This document shows positions 26,013-34,292 of a DNA stretch of 64,000 nucleotides, piece by piece. The position numbers and the translations under genes are program-made. The first letter of the stretch is position 1, and every line of letters begins with the position of its first letter. The notes below the pieces were generated by a model, which was not told the DNA's origin, made no database searches, and saw only the letters and a list, made by a program, of their open reading frames with translations. Source of the stretch: JAHELQ01 sp965603365 (lineage in GTDB: Bacteria; Acidobacteriota; Aminicenantia; UBA2199); assembly GCA_965603365.1 (NCBI GenBank), contig CBFDCR010000013.1, positions 21,490 through 85,489 on the forward strand, given 5' to 3'.

Positions 26013-26729
26013 ATGGCTGTAGAAAAAGAGGACCTATTAAAACAAAGAGATGAATTAAGAGAAAAAGTAAGGCTGTTGGAAAGCGAATTAAAAAAAAGCA
26101 AAGAGAGGCACCACGATACTATCACCGGGCCTCGAAATGAGTCAGAGAAGACAGAGGGAAAGGTTAAAGATAAAAAACTGGAAATCTCGGGAATTTTTTA
26201 TAAATCTCCGCAGTCGTCGAAATTTAAAAAAATCTCACCGACAGCCAGGGTCCAATCAGGGGGAGAAATTTCTTTTGAAATCACACTGCCAAAACCCGGC
26301 GGATTTCTTTTAATCTATTCTAAAGACAGCGGGGAAAACCTGGTTAACTTATTTCCCGGGACAAAAGAAGCAGTGATTAACGGCGATTATAGAGTACCTT
26401 ATGTTTTAGATAATCCCACCACGGAGATACATATGTTAACCGCCAGAAGCAGCTCATTTGAGATGTTGTCAGAAAATAAAATTCAAACCCCGGTCTACCG
26501 GTTTGATAAGAAAGCAGGAAAGGAAACGATTTATTTCTATTACTCTCATGAAAGAAATAAAAAAAATGAGGCCGTTATAAAAGAGGCCAGGAATACCAGA
26601 GAGAATATATCTAAAGTGAGAGGCTTTTTGAATTTAGCCAGGCCGTTCGATCAAAAGATAGTAAATGCTAAAATAGAAGAACATATCCTTTACTCAAATG
26701 TTTTAAAACTAAATCTTATACATGAATAA
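26013..26729 (+). CDS. DUF4384-like protein with an N-terminal coiled coil
   Basis: A 238-residue protein. Residues about 3-40 form a charged coiled coil (KEDLLKQRDELREKVRLLE). The central region, with GGEISFEITLPKPGGFLLIY and NLVNLFPGTKEAVINGDYR, has the pattern of DUF4384, a beta-sandwich domain often linked to caspase-like proteases and signalling proteins. No signal peptide is visible, although its operon partners are secreted or membrane-anchored; an in-frame upstream extension lacks a start. It overlaps the caspase gene by eight bases. The function is unknown, and an adaptor or effector partner of the caspase is a reasonable guess. Confidence 0.65.
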   Translation: MAVEKEDLLKQRDELREKVRLLESELKKSKERHHDTITGPRNESEKTEGKVKDKKLEISGIFYKSPQSSKFKKISPTARVQSGGEISFEITLPKPGGFLLIYSKDSGENLVNLFPGTKEAVINGDYRVPYVLDNPTTEIHMLTARSSSFEMLSENKIQTPVYRFDKKAGKETIYFYYSHERNKKNEAVIKEARNTRENISKVRGFLNLARPFDQKIVNAKIEEHILYSNVLKLNLIHE

Positions 26730-28674
26730 GAAAAAGATTTTTTTATATTTCATGTTTATTTTTATCGTGTGTCCCTTCTGTCTCACTCCGTCGGGGCAAA
26801 TTAAAGGGTTCCAGGACAGCGCAAAAGTATTTAATAGAAGTACCGTATATACCAGTAAAGGAGAGCAGGTTATTCATTACAGGGACAGTTATGCTTTAAT
26901 AATAGGAATCTGGCGCTATACAAACGGGTGGCCAACAATTAAGGAGCAGAACATCAAAAACGATGTCAACCTGGTTGAAGAGGATTTAAAAGAACACGGC
27001 TTTAAGGTCACCAAGATTTTTAACCCCGACTCTAATGAGATGAAACAGGCCATAGAGAATTTCAAAAACAGTTTCGGTTTCAACCAGGGAAACCGGCTGT
27101 TATTTTACTTTGCCGCCCATGGGGCCAGTACGGATAACCACACCAAAGGCTATATACTTCCCACAGATACCCCCTTGCTCAATCAAAAAAACGAGGAGGA
27201 GTTCTTTAAAAAAGCCACACATTTAGAGGAGTTAAAGGCAGATGCAAAATTGATGCGGGCCAAACATATTCTTTTTGTATTCGATAGCTGCTTTTCCGGT
27301 ACGATTATGAAAACACGGTCAAAGATAAAGCTGGAAAAGATGCTGGAGTCAAAAATGGCGAATTTTGCCAGACAATTTATCTCAGCCGGCAAGGCAGACC
27401 AGACGGTCCCCGAAGTGAGTATATTCACGCCGGCCTTCAGCCGGGGCATTAACGGCGACGCAGACTACAACGGGGACTTTTATGTAACCGGAAAGGAGCT
27501 GTATACTTATGTAAAAGAGGAGGTCGAGGCCTTTGACGAGGGGCAAAATCCCCAATTCGGTTCATTGAAGATCTCCAGATACGAAGGCGATATCATTTTT
27601 ATCCTGGAAGAAAAGATAAAAGAACAATTGGAGATAATAAAGAAAAATGCAAAAAACACCGAGAATATATTAGGGAATCCTGCTGTTAACATAGAGGATA
27701 AAATAATCGGCATAAAAGATTTCTTGAATAACAACAATGTAGATATTCCCGGGATACTCGATGATGAAATCAGGGCTCGCTTCAGCCAGGTTGTCCTTGA
27801 CCTCCAGGCTCGGCTCAAAGAGTACAGACAGTTTTATGATCTTGCCAAAAGAGAGTTTGATGGAGGAAATTTCCAGGCTGCACTGGAGCATATTAAAAGC
27901 GCCAGGGAGTTAAATAAGACGAACGAGACAAAAACCCTGGAAGAACTGATTCAATTGAAACTTAAACAGAGAGAGACTTTAGAGCTTAATCAAAACTTGA
28001 TAGAGGCAGATACCAGTTTCAACAATAATAATTACCAGAGAGCAATCGAGCTGTATAAAAAAGTTCTGCAAAAAATTCCCGACAATCAATACATATTAAA
28101 TCGAATTAACGAATGCCAGAACAGGTTAACCGGAAGTTCTGAACCGAGCCTTCCGGAGCGAGTCGACGACATCGATGTCAAAGATTTATACTCCGATGAA
28201 AGAAAACGACAGGCTTTAAGGGAAAAGGAACGGGCAGGGTGGGAAAGCTGGCAGACACAGTTTAACGCCAATTTTGAGACGTCAAAAGAAATTGATCGCA
28301 ACGAGGCGATTTCCCCGGCCTCTAAAGTAGAGATGTGGAAAAATTTATCCGGGCGGTTTAACCGGGACAATCCCTACAGCCAGCAGGATGAGGAGATAAA
28401 AGCCTATATCAAAGAGAGGATCGATTTCTGGAATAAGGATTTCGGCTACCTGGAGATCAGTGCATATCCTTTTGCCGACCTGACCATAGACGGTGAAAGT
28501 ATCGGCGAGGTCCCTCCCCTGAGAATCATCAAACTCTACAGGGGAGAGCACATCATCACTTTAAAAAAAGGAAACGATACGATTACCCAAAAGATCGACA
28601 TCGAGGCGGGTAAGAAGATGACATTTTCTCACAAATTCATAAAGCAAAGATCGGTGAAAAAGGAAGAACGATGA
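26722..28674 (+). CDS. Secreted caspase-family (C14) protease with TPR and PEGA domains
   Basis: A 650-residue protein. The N-terminal signal/anchor (KKIFLYFMFIFIVCPFCL) is followed by a caspase-like domain at about 55-300: SYALIIGIWRYTNG, catalytic His133 in YFAAHGAS and catalytic Cys190 in VFDSCFSG. Charged helical and TPR-like repeats follow (FDGGNFQAALEHIKSA; NNNYQRAIELYKKVLQ, about 375-460). The C-terminus is a PEGA domain (YLEISAYPFADLTIDGESIG ... IITLKKG), usually involved in cell-envelope binding. Both catalytic residues are present, so activity is expected. It overlaps the next gene by four bases. Confidence 0.88.
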   Translation: MNKKKIFLYFMFIFIVCPFCLTPSGQIKGFQDSAKVFNRSTVYTSKGEQVIHYRDSYALIIGIWRYTNGWPTIKEQNIKNDVNLVEEDLKEHGFKVTKIFNPDSNEMKQAIENFKNSFGFNQGNRLLFYFAAHGASTDNHTKGYILPTDTPLLNQKNEEEFFKKATHLEELKADAKLMRAKHILFVFDSCFSGTIMKTRSKIKLEKMLESKMANFARQFISAGKADQTVPEVSIFTPAFSRGINGDADYNGDFYVTGKELYTYVKEEVEAFDEGQNPQFGSLKISRYEGDIIFILEEKIKEQLEIIKKNAKNTENILGNPAVNIEDKIIGIKDFLNNNNVDIPGILDDEIRARFSQVVLDLQARLKEYRQFYDLAKREFDGGNFQAALEHIKSARELNKTNETKTLEELIQLKLKQRETLELNQNLIEADTSFNNNNYQRAIELYKKVLQKIPDNQYILNRINECQNRLTGSSEPSLPERVDDIDVKDLYSDERKRQALREKERAGWESWQTQFNANFETSKEIDRNEAISPASKVEMWKNLSGRFNRDNPYSQQDEEIKAYIKERIDFWNKDFGYLEISAYPFADLTIDGESIGEVPPLRIIKLYRGEHIITLKKGNDTITQKIDIEAGKKMTFSHKFIKQRSVKKEER

Positions 28675-29903
28675 AATTGTTTGTCAATAAGAAAATCGCC
28701 TGTATGGTACTGCTGTCATTTTTATTTTCTATTGTTTCATCTGCCTATCCCGGCGAGGATAGTGCCGAAAAAGAGGGTATAAGACTGCTGACCCGGGCCG
28801 AGGCATACTACCGGAATATTAGATACGGAGATGCCCTGGAGACATTTTTGCAGGCGGAAGTCTATCTTAAATCAGGAAAATACCTCATCAGGCTCTACCT
28901 GGGCATGTCGAAATCCTGCTATGCCCTCAGTGACACGACGAATATAAAGACCGCCTTAAAAAAATTGTTTGAAATCGACCCTGACATAAACATTGATGAA
29001 GGCGAATATCCCCGGGGCTATCTGAAAATATTCGAGGAGACCAGGGCAGAGGTGAAGGCAGAACCGGCCGGGAAAAAGAAGAAAAAATTCCCCTGGCTCC
29101 TGGTCGTCGGCGGGGCGGTATTGGTGGGGGGGACGGAAGGCAGCGGCGATGGCCAGTTTCACGGCCCGATTGCTATTGGGGTTGACAACAATAACCGTAT
29201 CTATGTGGTCGATTATATTAATAGTAGGATCCAGAAATTTGATGCCAACGGTAAATTTTTAAGGAAATGGGGCAGTGAAGGCCGCGATAACGGTCGCTTC
29301 GACAGGCCGGAGGCGATAGCCGTGGACAATAACAGTGTGTATGTTTGTGATTTGAGAAATGAACGAATACAGATATTCGATTACAACGGCAATTTCAAAA
29401 AAAAGTGGGAATACCCCCAGGCCCAGCAGTGGGGGCCTGCCGGCATAGCCATCGATAATAGTAATTATGTGTATGTTGTGGATGATATCGACTTGGTCAT
29501 TCAAAAATTCAATGCCAGCGGTAACTTCATCGGCGAATGGGGATGTTATCGCCTGATATGTCCCAGGGGTGACATAACGGTGGATGACCACAATAATTTA
29601 TATGCCGTCGCCGATTCCGTAATCCTGAAGATCGATACCAGCGGCCATTTTGTAACCGCCTGGGGAAGGGATGAGAGTGACCCCCGCATCCCCGTCTACC
29701 TGGGGGTAGCCGTCGATCAAAAGGGCTTTGTTTATGCCACAGACGGGCGTTATGACCGGGTGCAAAAATTCAAACGGTCGGACAGCGAAACAAACGGGGA
29801 CGGCGAATGGGATATCGGTACATCAACGGGGGCAAGGGCCGGCTTGCATCGTGCCCGCCAGTACAAATGGGGTGAACAGAGAAATGAGACACTACGCCAA
29901 TAA
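28671..29903 (+). CDS. TPR / NHL beta-propeller protein, PEGA-less paralogue
   Basis: A 410-residue protein with a signal peptide (ending SSAYPG), a TPR-like helical domain (AYYRNIRYGDALETFLQAE; YPRGYLKIFEETRAEV), a Lys-rich stretch before a membrane helix (KKKKKFPWLLVVGGAVLVGG) and NHL propeller blades (GSGDGQFHGPIAIGVDNNNR; YVVDYINSRIQKFDANGKF; RPEAIAVDNNSVYVCD). The membrane helix runs directly into a mid-blade sequence (GGTEGSGDGQF), so the PEGA domain seen in the next paralogue appears deleted in frame. It is coupled to the caspase gene (ATGA) and overlaps the next gene by 20 bp. Confidence 0.8.
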   Translation: MKLFVNKKIACMVLLSFLFSIVSSAYPGEDSAEKEGIRLLTRAEAYYRNIRYGDALETFLQAEVYLKSGKYLIRLYLGMSKSCYALSDTTNIKTALKKLFEIDPDINIDEGEYPRGYLKIFEETRAEVKAEPAGKKKKKFPWLLVVGGAVLVGGTEGSGDGQFHGPIAIGVDNNNRIYVVDYINSRIQKFDANGKFLRKWGSEGRDNGRFDRPEAIAVDNNSVYVCDLRNERIQIFDYNGNFKKKWEYPQAQQWGPAGIAIDNSNYVYVVDDIDLVIQKFNASGNFIGEWGCYRLICPRGDITVDDHNNLYAVADSVILKIDTSGHFVTAWGRDESDPRIPVYLGVAVDQKGFVYATDGRYDRVQKFKRSDSETNGDGEWDIGTSTGARAGLHRARQYKWGEQRNETLRQ

Positions 29904-30474
29904 AAAAATTGTGAATATTGTCCTGCTTATATTTGTCGTTTATACGCTCTCCTATGCCTACCCCGGCAAAAAGTCACACGAGAAAGAGGGGCTGCAGTTG
30001 ATGATAGAGGGGGAAACCCTCTACCAGGATATCAAATACAGTCAGGCGTTGGCGGCATTCAGGAAAGCGGAAAAGCTGTTGATATCCAGGAAATACCTCT
30101 CCCGTCTATACCTAAACATCGCCAAAACCTGCTATGCCCTCAACGACCGGCCAAATACGGAAGAGGGATTGAGAAAACTTTTTAAAAAAGAGCCGGGACA
30201 CATCCTGGATGAACAGGTCCATCCCCGGGGTTTCATCACGGTATACAATGCCGTCAGGTCTGAGATTTCAAAAAAGATAGCGGCCGGGGTGATCGAAGTG
30301 GAGAGTGACAAGGTAAAAAAGAAAAAGAAATTCCCACTCCTGCTGGTCTTAGCCGGTGCAGTCGGTGCCGGAATCATCGCCTATCTCCTGCTGTCGAAAA
30401 AGAAGCAGACGACATCCCACCACTCCATCCGGGCCCCTATCAAATCACCCCCCCCGGCGCAGAGGTGTACGTAG
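29884..30474 (+). CDS. TPR / membrane-helix protein, N-terminal half of a frameshifted NHL gene
   Basis: It starts at the ATG at 29884 (MRHYANKKIVNIVLLIFVV, a signal/anchor). The in-frame extension upstream is a shadow of the previous gene. The TPR-like region (LYQDIKYSQALAAFRKAEKL; HPRGFITVYNAVRSEI) and the Lys-rich membrane helix (KKKKKFPLLLVLAGAVGAGI) closely match the upstream paralogue. The frame then runs out at 30474 just after a run of eight C (30448-30455), while the expected PEGA/NHL part continues in the -1 frame. The full product would be about 486 residues. The cause could be a true mutation, slippage at the C run, or a sequence error. Confidence 0.65.
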   Translation: MRHYANKKIVNIVLLIFVVYTLSYAYPGKKSHEKEGLQLMIEGETLYQDIKYSQALAAFRKAEKLLISRKYLSRLYLNIAKTCYALNDRPNTEEGLRKLFKKEPGHILDEQVHPRGFITVYNAVRSEISKKIAAGVIEVESDKVKKKKKFPLLLVLAGAVGAGIIAYLLLSKKKQTTSHHSIRAPIKSPPPAQRCT

Positions 30475-31343
30475 ACGGCCAGAGTACGGGAACGACCACC
30501 CCCGGGTATATAACCCTCGCCCCCGGGAGGCACGAAATCCGGGTGCGGAAGGAACAGTATGGGCAGGCCAGGGAAGATATTGTGTTTGAAAACAATGTAA
30601 ACTACACCATCCAGGTCCAGCTTTCAGGATATCTGTACGAATTTGTCGCCAAATGGGGCAGTAATTTACCCTATTATACACCCGGGTCATCTCCCTATAA
30701 CATTGCCGTAGACAAAAAAGACGATTTAGTTGTGAGCTATGAATCGAACTGGGTACACAAATTTGATGCCGACGGCAGCTTCATCAACGAATGGATGGTC
30801 AAAGAGTCAACTACATTCTATAATCGTGGAATAACCGTTGACAGGAATAATTATGTTTATGTGACCGGCTGGGGGTGGCGTTCCGGAATTAATGAGATAC
30901 GGAAGTTCGACTCTGACGGAAATCTCGTAATCAAATGGGGCAGCGGAGGCAGCGGGGACGGACAGTTTAACTTTAGTTATGGTGGCATTGCTGTCGATAA
31001 CAATGTCTATGTCTTTGTAGCCGACACATATAATAACCGGATTCAAAAATTCGATTCTGACGGCAATTTTATCACCAAATGGGGATCGCCAGGATCGGAT
31101 GACGGTAGATTTGCCTGGCCCAATGATGTGGCGGTGGACAGCGTTGGCTACGTATATGTTGCCGATACCATGAACTACAGAATCCAGAAGTTCGGCATTA
31201 CCGACCAGACCGAAAACAACGGGGAGTGGCAAATCGACACCTCGCCGGCGGCAGCATCCGGCGTCCATCAATTCAGAACCATCCCCGCACCTCGATCACA
31301 ACAGAGAGACACATTTAGAGAGAGACAACCGGGAAAAAATTGA
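30465..31343 (+). CDS. PEGA / NHL propeller, C-terminal half of a frameshifted gene
   Basis: The frame shows a PEGA domain whose beginning (PYQITPPGAEVYVDGQSTG) lies upstream of any usable start codon, so this is not an independent gene but the continuation of the preceding one. NHL blades follow: YNIAVDKKDDLVVSYES, RGITVDRNNYVYVTGWGW, GSGGSGDGQFNFSYGGIAVD, VFVADTYNNRIQKFDSDGNF and DVAVDSVGYVYVADTMNYRI. They form a propeller facing the periplasm or outside. The blade repeats are well conserved, which argues that the break is recent or is bypassed. Confidence 0.6.
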   Translation: MYVDGQSTGTTTPGYITLAPGRHEIRVRKEQYGQAREDIVFENNVNYTIQVQLSGYLYEFVAKWGSNLPYYTPGSSPYNIAVDKKDDLVVSYESNWVHKFDADGSFINEWMVKESTTFYNRGITVDRNNYVYVTGWGWRSGINEIRKFDSDGNLVIKWGSGGSGDGQFNFSYGGIAVDNNVYVFVADTYNNRIQKFDSDGNFITKWGSPGSDDGRFAWPNDVAVDSVGYVYVADTMNYRIQKFGITDQTENNGEWQIDTSPAAASGVHQFRTIPAPRSQQRDTFRERQPGKN

Positions 31344-31372
31344 CACATCTCCGGAGGAGGAGTGTTCGATAA

Positions 31373-31401
31373 TGGACAGTTGGCGGTTGATGCGGTATAA
31401 T
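31373..31401 (+). promoter_or_regulatory. Promoter of the two-component operon (leaderless)
   Basis: TGGACA (31373-31378), a 17-bp spacer and a perfect TATAAT (31396-31401). The regulator ATG at 31409 is eight bases after the -10 box and has no Shine-Dalgarno sequence in between. Confidence 0.7.
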
Positions 31402-31408
31402 TGGGCAA

Positions 31409-32785
31409 ATGAGTGAAAAATACGGTAAGATATTGATTGTGGACGATGATGTGGATGTGCTGCAGGCGGCCCGCCTGTTTTTGAAGCAGCATGTCTCTCT
31501 GGTTCATACGGAGAAAGATCCCCAGCGGCTCCCCTTACTGATCCAGAATGAGTCCTACGATGTCGTTTTACTGGACATGAATTTTACCCGGGATGTCACC
31601 AGCGGCCAGGAGGGATTTTACTGGTTGGGGAAAATACTGGAGCTTGATCCCCAGGCAGTGGTGGTGCTCATTACCGCTTACGGCGATGTGGATATGGCGG
31701 TGCGGGCCATTAAAGAGGGGGCCACCGATTTCATCTTAAAACCCTGGCAAAACCAGAAGCTGCTGGCCACCCTGTCGGCCGCCCTGCGGCTGAGGCGGTC
31801 CCGCCGGGAAGTGGAGAATCTCCGCTCCCGGCAGCGGCAGTTGAGCGCCGACCTGGACCAGCCTTTTCATGAGTTTGTGGGAGCTTCACCGGCCATGGAA
31901 ACGGTATTCGATACGATTCAAAAGGTAGCCGCCACCGACGCCAATGTGTTGATCCTGGGGGAAAACGGCACCGGCAAGGAGCTGGTGGCCAGGGCGCTGC
32001 ACCGCCACTCTTCGCGGGAAAGCGAAGTCTTCATTAGCGTGGATATGGGTTCCATCAGCGAAACCCTGTTTGAAAACGAATTGTTCGGACATGTAAAGGG
32101 CGCCTTTACCGATGCCCGGGGTGACCGCCCCGGCCGGTTTGAGATCGCCTCCGGGGGCACCCTCTTCTTGGACGAGATCGGCAATCTCCCCTTGCCCCTG
32201 CAGTCTAAAATTCTCCGGGTGATCGAAACCCGCCTGGTGACCCGCCTGGGCGCCAACAAGGCCATTCCCATCGACATTCGTCTCATCTGTGCCACCAATA
32301 TGCCGATCCATGAGGTGGTGAAACGCAAAGAGTTCCGCCAGGATTTGCTCTACCGTATCAATACGGTAGAAATCCAGATCCCCCCCCTGCGGGAGCGGAC
32401 AGAAGATATTCCCCTGTTGGCGGAGCATTTCCTAAAAATTTACAGCAAAAAATATAAAAAGCCCGCCATGAGGATGAGTGAGGCCGCCCTCCAGAAGTTG
32501 AAAAAATATCATTGGCCCGGCAACGTCCGGGAACTGCAGCACGCCCTTGAACGGGCCGTTATTTTAAGTGATACTCAAGTACTGCAGCCGGAAAACTTTT
32601 TCTTTACCGCTGCCGATCAAACCGGGGAAGAATTGGTATTTGAAAATTATAACCTGGAAGATGTGGAAAAGCTGGTCATTCAAAAGGTGTTGGAAAAATA
32701 CAGGGGAAACATCAGTCAGGCAGCCAGGGAACTGGGATTAACCCGGGCCTCCCTGTACCGGCGGATGGGAAAACATGGTGTCTAA
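31409..32785 (+). CDS. NtrC-family sigma54-dependent response regulator
   Basis: A 458-residue protein in three domains. The receiver domain (residues 1-125) has the acidic pair D12/D13, phospho-acceptor D56 in VVLLDMNFT, T89 and K111. The AAA+ sigma54-activator domain has Walker A GENGTGKE (184-191), GAFTDA (the sigma54-contact loop, usually GAFTGA; the Asp variant is common), FLDEIGNL (Walker B) and the WPGNVRELQHALERA segment. The C-terminal Fis-type HTH contains GNISQAARELGLTRASLYRR. It activates RpoN-dependent promoters when phosphorylated, presumably by the kinase encoded 18 bp downstream. Confidence 0.95.
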   Translation: MSEKYGKILIVDDDVDVLQAARLFLKQHVSLVHTEKDPQRLPLLIQNESYDVVLLDMNFTRDVTSGQEGFYWLGKILELDPQAVVVLITAYGDVDMAVRAIKEGATDFILKPWQNQKLLATLSAALRLRRSRREVENLRSRQRQLSADLDQPFHEFVGASPAMETVFDTIQKVAATDANVLILGENGTGKELVARALHRHSSRESEVFISVDMGSISETLFENELFGHVKGAFTDARGDRPGRFEIASGGTLFLDEIGNLPLPLQSKILRVIETRLVTRLGANKAIPIDIRLICATNMPIHEVVKRKEFRQDLLYRINTVEIQIPPLRERTEDIPLLAEHFLKIYSKKYKKPAMRMSEAALQKLKKYHWPGNVRELQHALERAVILSDTQVLQPENFFFTAADQTGEELVFENYNLEDVEKLVIQKVLEKYRGNISQAARELGLTRASLYRRMGKHGV

Positions 32786-32803
32786 GCGATCAATAATGGA
32801 ACC

Positions 32804-34150
32804 ATGAACTTCGTGAAACATTTCCGCTTCCAGGTCATGCTCCGGGTTTTCGCCCTAAGTATATCGGTCTGCGTGTTATTCTACCTGATATTTAAAACCG
32901 GCCATTATGTCTCGGCCATTATTCTTGGGCTGTTGACCTTTTATTGGATCTACAGTCTGGCCCGCTACGTGGAGAGAACCAACCGCGAATTAACCCGTTT
33001 CCTGCAAGCCATCCGCTACGCCGATTTCTCCCAGTCCTTTCGGGATAAGAATTTGGGGTCATCCTTTAAAGATTTGAACCAATCCTTCATGGAAGTAATC
33101 AAAAATTTTCAAATGCACCGGGCCGACAAAGAGGAACATTACCGCTATCTCCAGACCGTTATTCAACACGTGGGGGTGGGGCTAATTGCTTTTCTGCCGG
33201 ATGGGACGGTGGATCTGATCAATAATACCGCCAAAAGGTTATTGTGCGTAGCCTCTCTTCGTAACATCAAACACCTTAAAAGCCTGAGCGAAGAGCTGGT
33301 GGAAACTCTGTTTCAACTAAAATCCGGAGAAAAAACCCTGATAAAGGTGGGAAACATTGAGGAGGTGCAGCAGTTGGCCATCTATGCCACCGAATTCCGG
33401 TTGAGGGATAAGCAGTACACCCTGGTGTCGATTCAGAATATTCACAGGGAATTGGAAGAGAAGGAGATGGAGGCCTGGCAAAACATGATACGGGTACTGA
33501 CCCACGAAATCATGAATTCCATCACCCCCATCTCTTCGCTGGCGTCCACCGCCAGAGACCTCGCCGCCGCCCCCTCTTCATCGAGCACAATGGACACGGA
33601 AACCCTGGAGGACATTCACAGTTCCCTGAAAACCATTCACAAACGCAGTGAAGGTTTGCTCCACTTTGTCCAGGCCTACCGCAACCTGACCCTCATCCCC
33701 AAACCCAAATTTAGACTTGTCCGGGTCACAGAACTTTTTGAGCGGGTGAAGCAATTGATGGAGGTCAGGATCTCGGCAGAACATATCGGACTGCACACGG
33801 TTGTGGATCCCGAAGGCCTGGAAATCACCGCCGATCCCGAATTGATCGAGCAACTGCTCATCAATTTGCTGTTAAACTCTATCGATGCCCTGCAGGGGGT
33901 AGAAAATCCCCACATCGACCTCTTGTCGCAAATGGACGCCCGGGGCAGGGTGCTGGTCAAGATCATTGACAACGGCAGCGGTATTGTCAAGGAAGCCATT
34001 GAAAAGATATTTATCCCCTTCTTTTCGACCAAGAAGAAAGGCTCAGGCATCGGCCTCAGCCTGGCCAAACAGATCATGCGCCTCCACGACGGCACCATTA
34101 GGGCCCAATCCACCCCCGGCGCCGAAACAACCTTCACCCTCCGCTTTTAA
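32804..34150 (+). CDS. NtrY-like membrane sensor histidine kinase
   Basis: A 448-residue kinase. Two closely spaced N-terminal membrane helices (FALSISVCVLFYLIF; YVSAIILGLLTFYWIYSLA) leave no real periplasmic loop, so it probably senses an intracellular or membrane signal. A HAMP/PAS-like region follows, with YLQTVIQHVGVGLIAFLPDG (PAS). The phospho-acceptor H234 is in LTHEIMNSITPISSL, an NtrB/NtrY-type H box. The ATPase domain has the N box LLINLLLNSIDAL, G1 KIIDNGSGIV and G2 KGSGIGLSLAKQI. It pairs with the NtrC-type regulator upstream. Confidence 0.93.
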   Translation: MNFVKHFRFQVMLRVFALSISVCVLFYLIFKTGHYVSAIILGLLTFYWIYSLARYVERTNRELTRFLQAIRYADFSQSFRDKNLGSSFKDLNQSFMEVIKNFQMHRADKEEHYRYLQTVIQHVGVGLIAFLPDGTVDLINNTAKRLLCVASLRNIKHLKSLSEELVETLFQLKSGEKTLIKVGNIEEVQQLAIYATEFRLRDKQYTLVSIQNIHRELEEKEMEAWQNMIRVLTHEIMNSITPISSLASTARDLAAAPSSSSTMDTETLEDIHSSLKTIHKRSEGLLHFVQAYRNLTLIPKPKFRLVRVTELFERVKQLMEVRISAEHIGLHTVVDPEGLEITADPELIEQLLINLLLNSIDALQGVENPHIDLLSQMDARGRVLVKIIDNGSGIVKEAIEKIFIPFFSTKKKGSGIGLSLAKQIMRLHDGTIRAQSTPGAETTFTLRF

Positions 34151-34164
34151 TGGCCAATAATATA

Positions 34165-34228
34165 CAATATATTTTAATACGGTTGTAATATTTTAGGCAA
34201 AACATTACAACCGTATTAAAATATATTG
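34165..34228. repeat. Perfect 25-bp inverted repeat
   Basis: Arms at 34165-34189 and 34204-34228 are exact reverse complements, with a 14-nt loop. The arms are A+T-rich around a central ACGGTTGTAAT stretch. The repeat sits between the kinase stop and the photolyase promoter. There is no U-tract, so it is not a typical terminator. It could be an operator, a small mobile-element relic, or a bidirectional RNA hairpin. Confidence 0.85.
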
Positions 34229-34245
34229 AGGGTGTGCATAATGAT

Positions 34246-34274
34246 TTGCTTTTTGGGGCCAATACTGGTATAAA
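34246..34274 (+). promoter_or_regulatory. Promoter of the photolyase gene
   Basis: TTGCTT (34246-34251), a 17-bp spacer and TATAAA (34269-34274), followed by GGAGAGGTG a few bases before the ATG at 34293. Confidence 0.6.
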
Positions 34275-34292
34275 GTAGCGGAGAGGTGTTGG

